DNA of 64,000 nucleotides, taken from Ostrinia nubilalis. Lineage: Eukaryota > Arthropoda > Insecta > Lepidoptera > Crambidae. Made by a program: the position numbers and the translations under genes. The notes under the pieces are model-generated. The model was not told the origin of the DNA. It saw only the letters and a program-made list of their open reading frames with translations, and did not search any database. This document shows positions 63,568 to 64,000 of this stretch, piece after piece. Location of the stretch: assembly GCF_963855985.1 (NCBI RefSeq), contig NC_087096.1, forward strand, positions 1,364,001-1,428,000, written 5' to 3'. Every line of letters starts with the position of its first letter. The first letter of the stretch is position 1.

Positions 63568-63625
63568 CTAGCGATTGGTGAAATGTAATGAAATCATCAT
63601 TTCATTAACAGGATGGACTGATCTA

Positions 63626-64000
63626 GGGATGTTATGGATATGTAGTTTCGGTTACGGATACGGTAACGGATATATGAATAATATTATACCGGTTTCGGTT
63701 ACGGATGTTTTTTTAATTTCGGATATCCGAAAGTTTCGGTTACGGTTACGGATATCTGTGCTTTAGAATGCAATTTGCTAGTTGTTCAACACGGTTCATT
63801 CATGGCCGCACACTTTACATCGAATAAAAAGTAATAAAAAATAAAAATTCATACTAGATAGCATTATAAAGATAAATCAGGCTGTTATGCCTTTACATAT
63901 AACTATTTAAACTGCATACATCCGAAACTATCCGAAACTTTTGAATCGGTTACGGTTACGGTTTCGGATATCCGAAAGTTTCGGTTACGGTTACGGATAT
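63626..64000. mobile_element. hAT-like GTTACGGTTTCGG-rich element, cut by window end
   Basis: It starts AGGGATGTTATGGATATG and is filled with GGTTACGGTTACGGATAT words, like 43113-43677 in part. The right end is outside. Confidence 0.7.

Noticed and set aside
1189..63567. Two different dynein genes or a dead pseudogene
   Set aside because: All 44 exons join in phase, in order, without stops, with domains in the normal dynein order and no duplicated domain in the chain.

Overview
This is a eukaryotic, insect-like nuclear window. It looks lepidopteran because of its large AT-rich introns packed with TA- and TWA-flanked MITEs, Helitrons ending in GCTAG, a tRNA-headed SINE, RTE-like 3' fragments and a short-LTR Ty3/Gypsy element. 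The species cannot be told from the sequence. I see no bacterial gene, CRISPR array or operon.

One host gene fills the window. It is an axonemal (ciliary/flagellar) dynein heavy chain on the minus strand, cut at both ends. I could chain 44 exons (X1 at 63.4-63.6 kb to X44 at 1.19-1.35 kb). Every exon joins the next in phase, giving 6,999 nt or 2,333 codons with no stop. They run from the AAA1 Walker B region through AAA2, AAA3, AAA4, the stalk with its microtubule-binding tip, AAA5 and AAA6 into the C-terminal region. The motor core resembles the single-headed inner-arm group DNAH3/DNAH7/DNAH12. The N-terminal tail, the AAA1 P-loop and the last C-terminal exons lie outside.

The introns hold everything else. 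The main elements are an apparently intact Ty3/Gypsy element (44.9-49.5 kb) with two identical 135-bp LTRs and a 5-bp target duplication, a 5'-truncated LINE with an open RT frame (40.25-41.88 kb), several long foldback elements with 440-945 bp arms, seven copies of a 190-210 bp hairpin MITE, nested PIF/Harbinger-like elements, hAT-like elements, Helitrons, one SINE and many LINE 3' fragments.

The most unusual feature is that seven exons (X5, X15, X16, X31, X36, X40, X44) are each followed, in the next intron, by partial copies of their own 3' end together with the 5' splice site: about 30 extra donor junctions in all. In the X44 array the copies also sit behind AG acceptors, and five of six are in-frame mini-exons of 54, 63 or 81 nt. 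Two transposons inserted exactly on a 5' splice site (X40, X34), so that their target duplication copied the splice donor. Together these suggest that intron starts in this gene tolerate, or attract, rearrangement.
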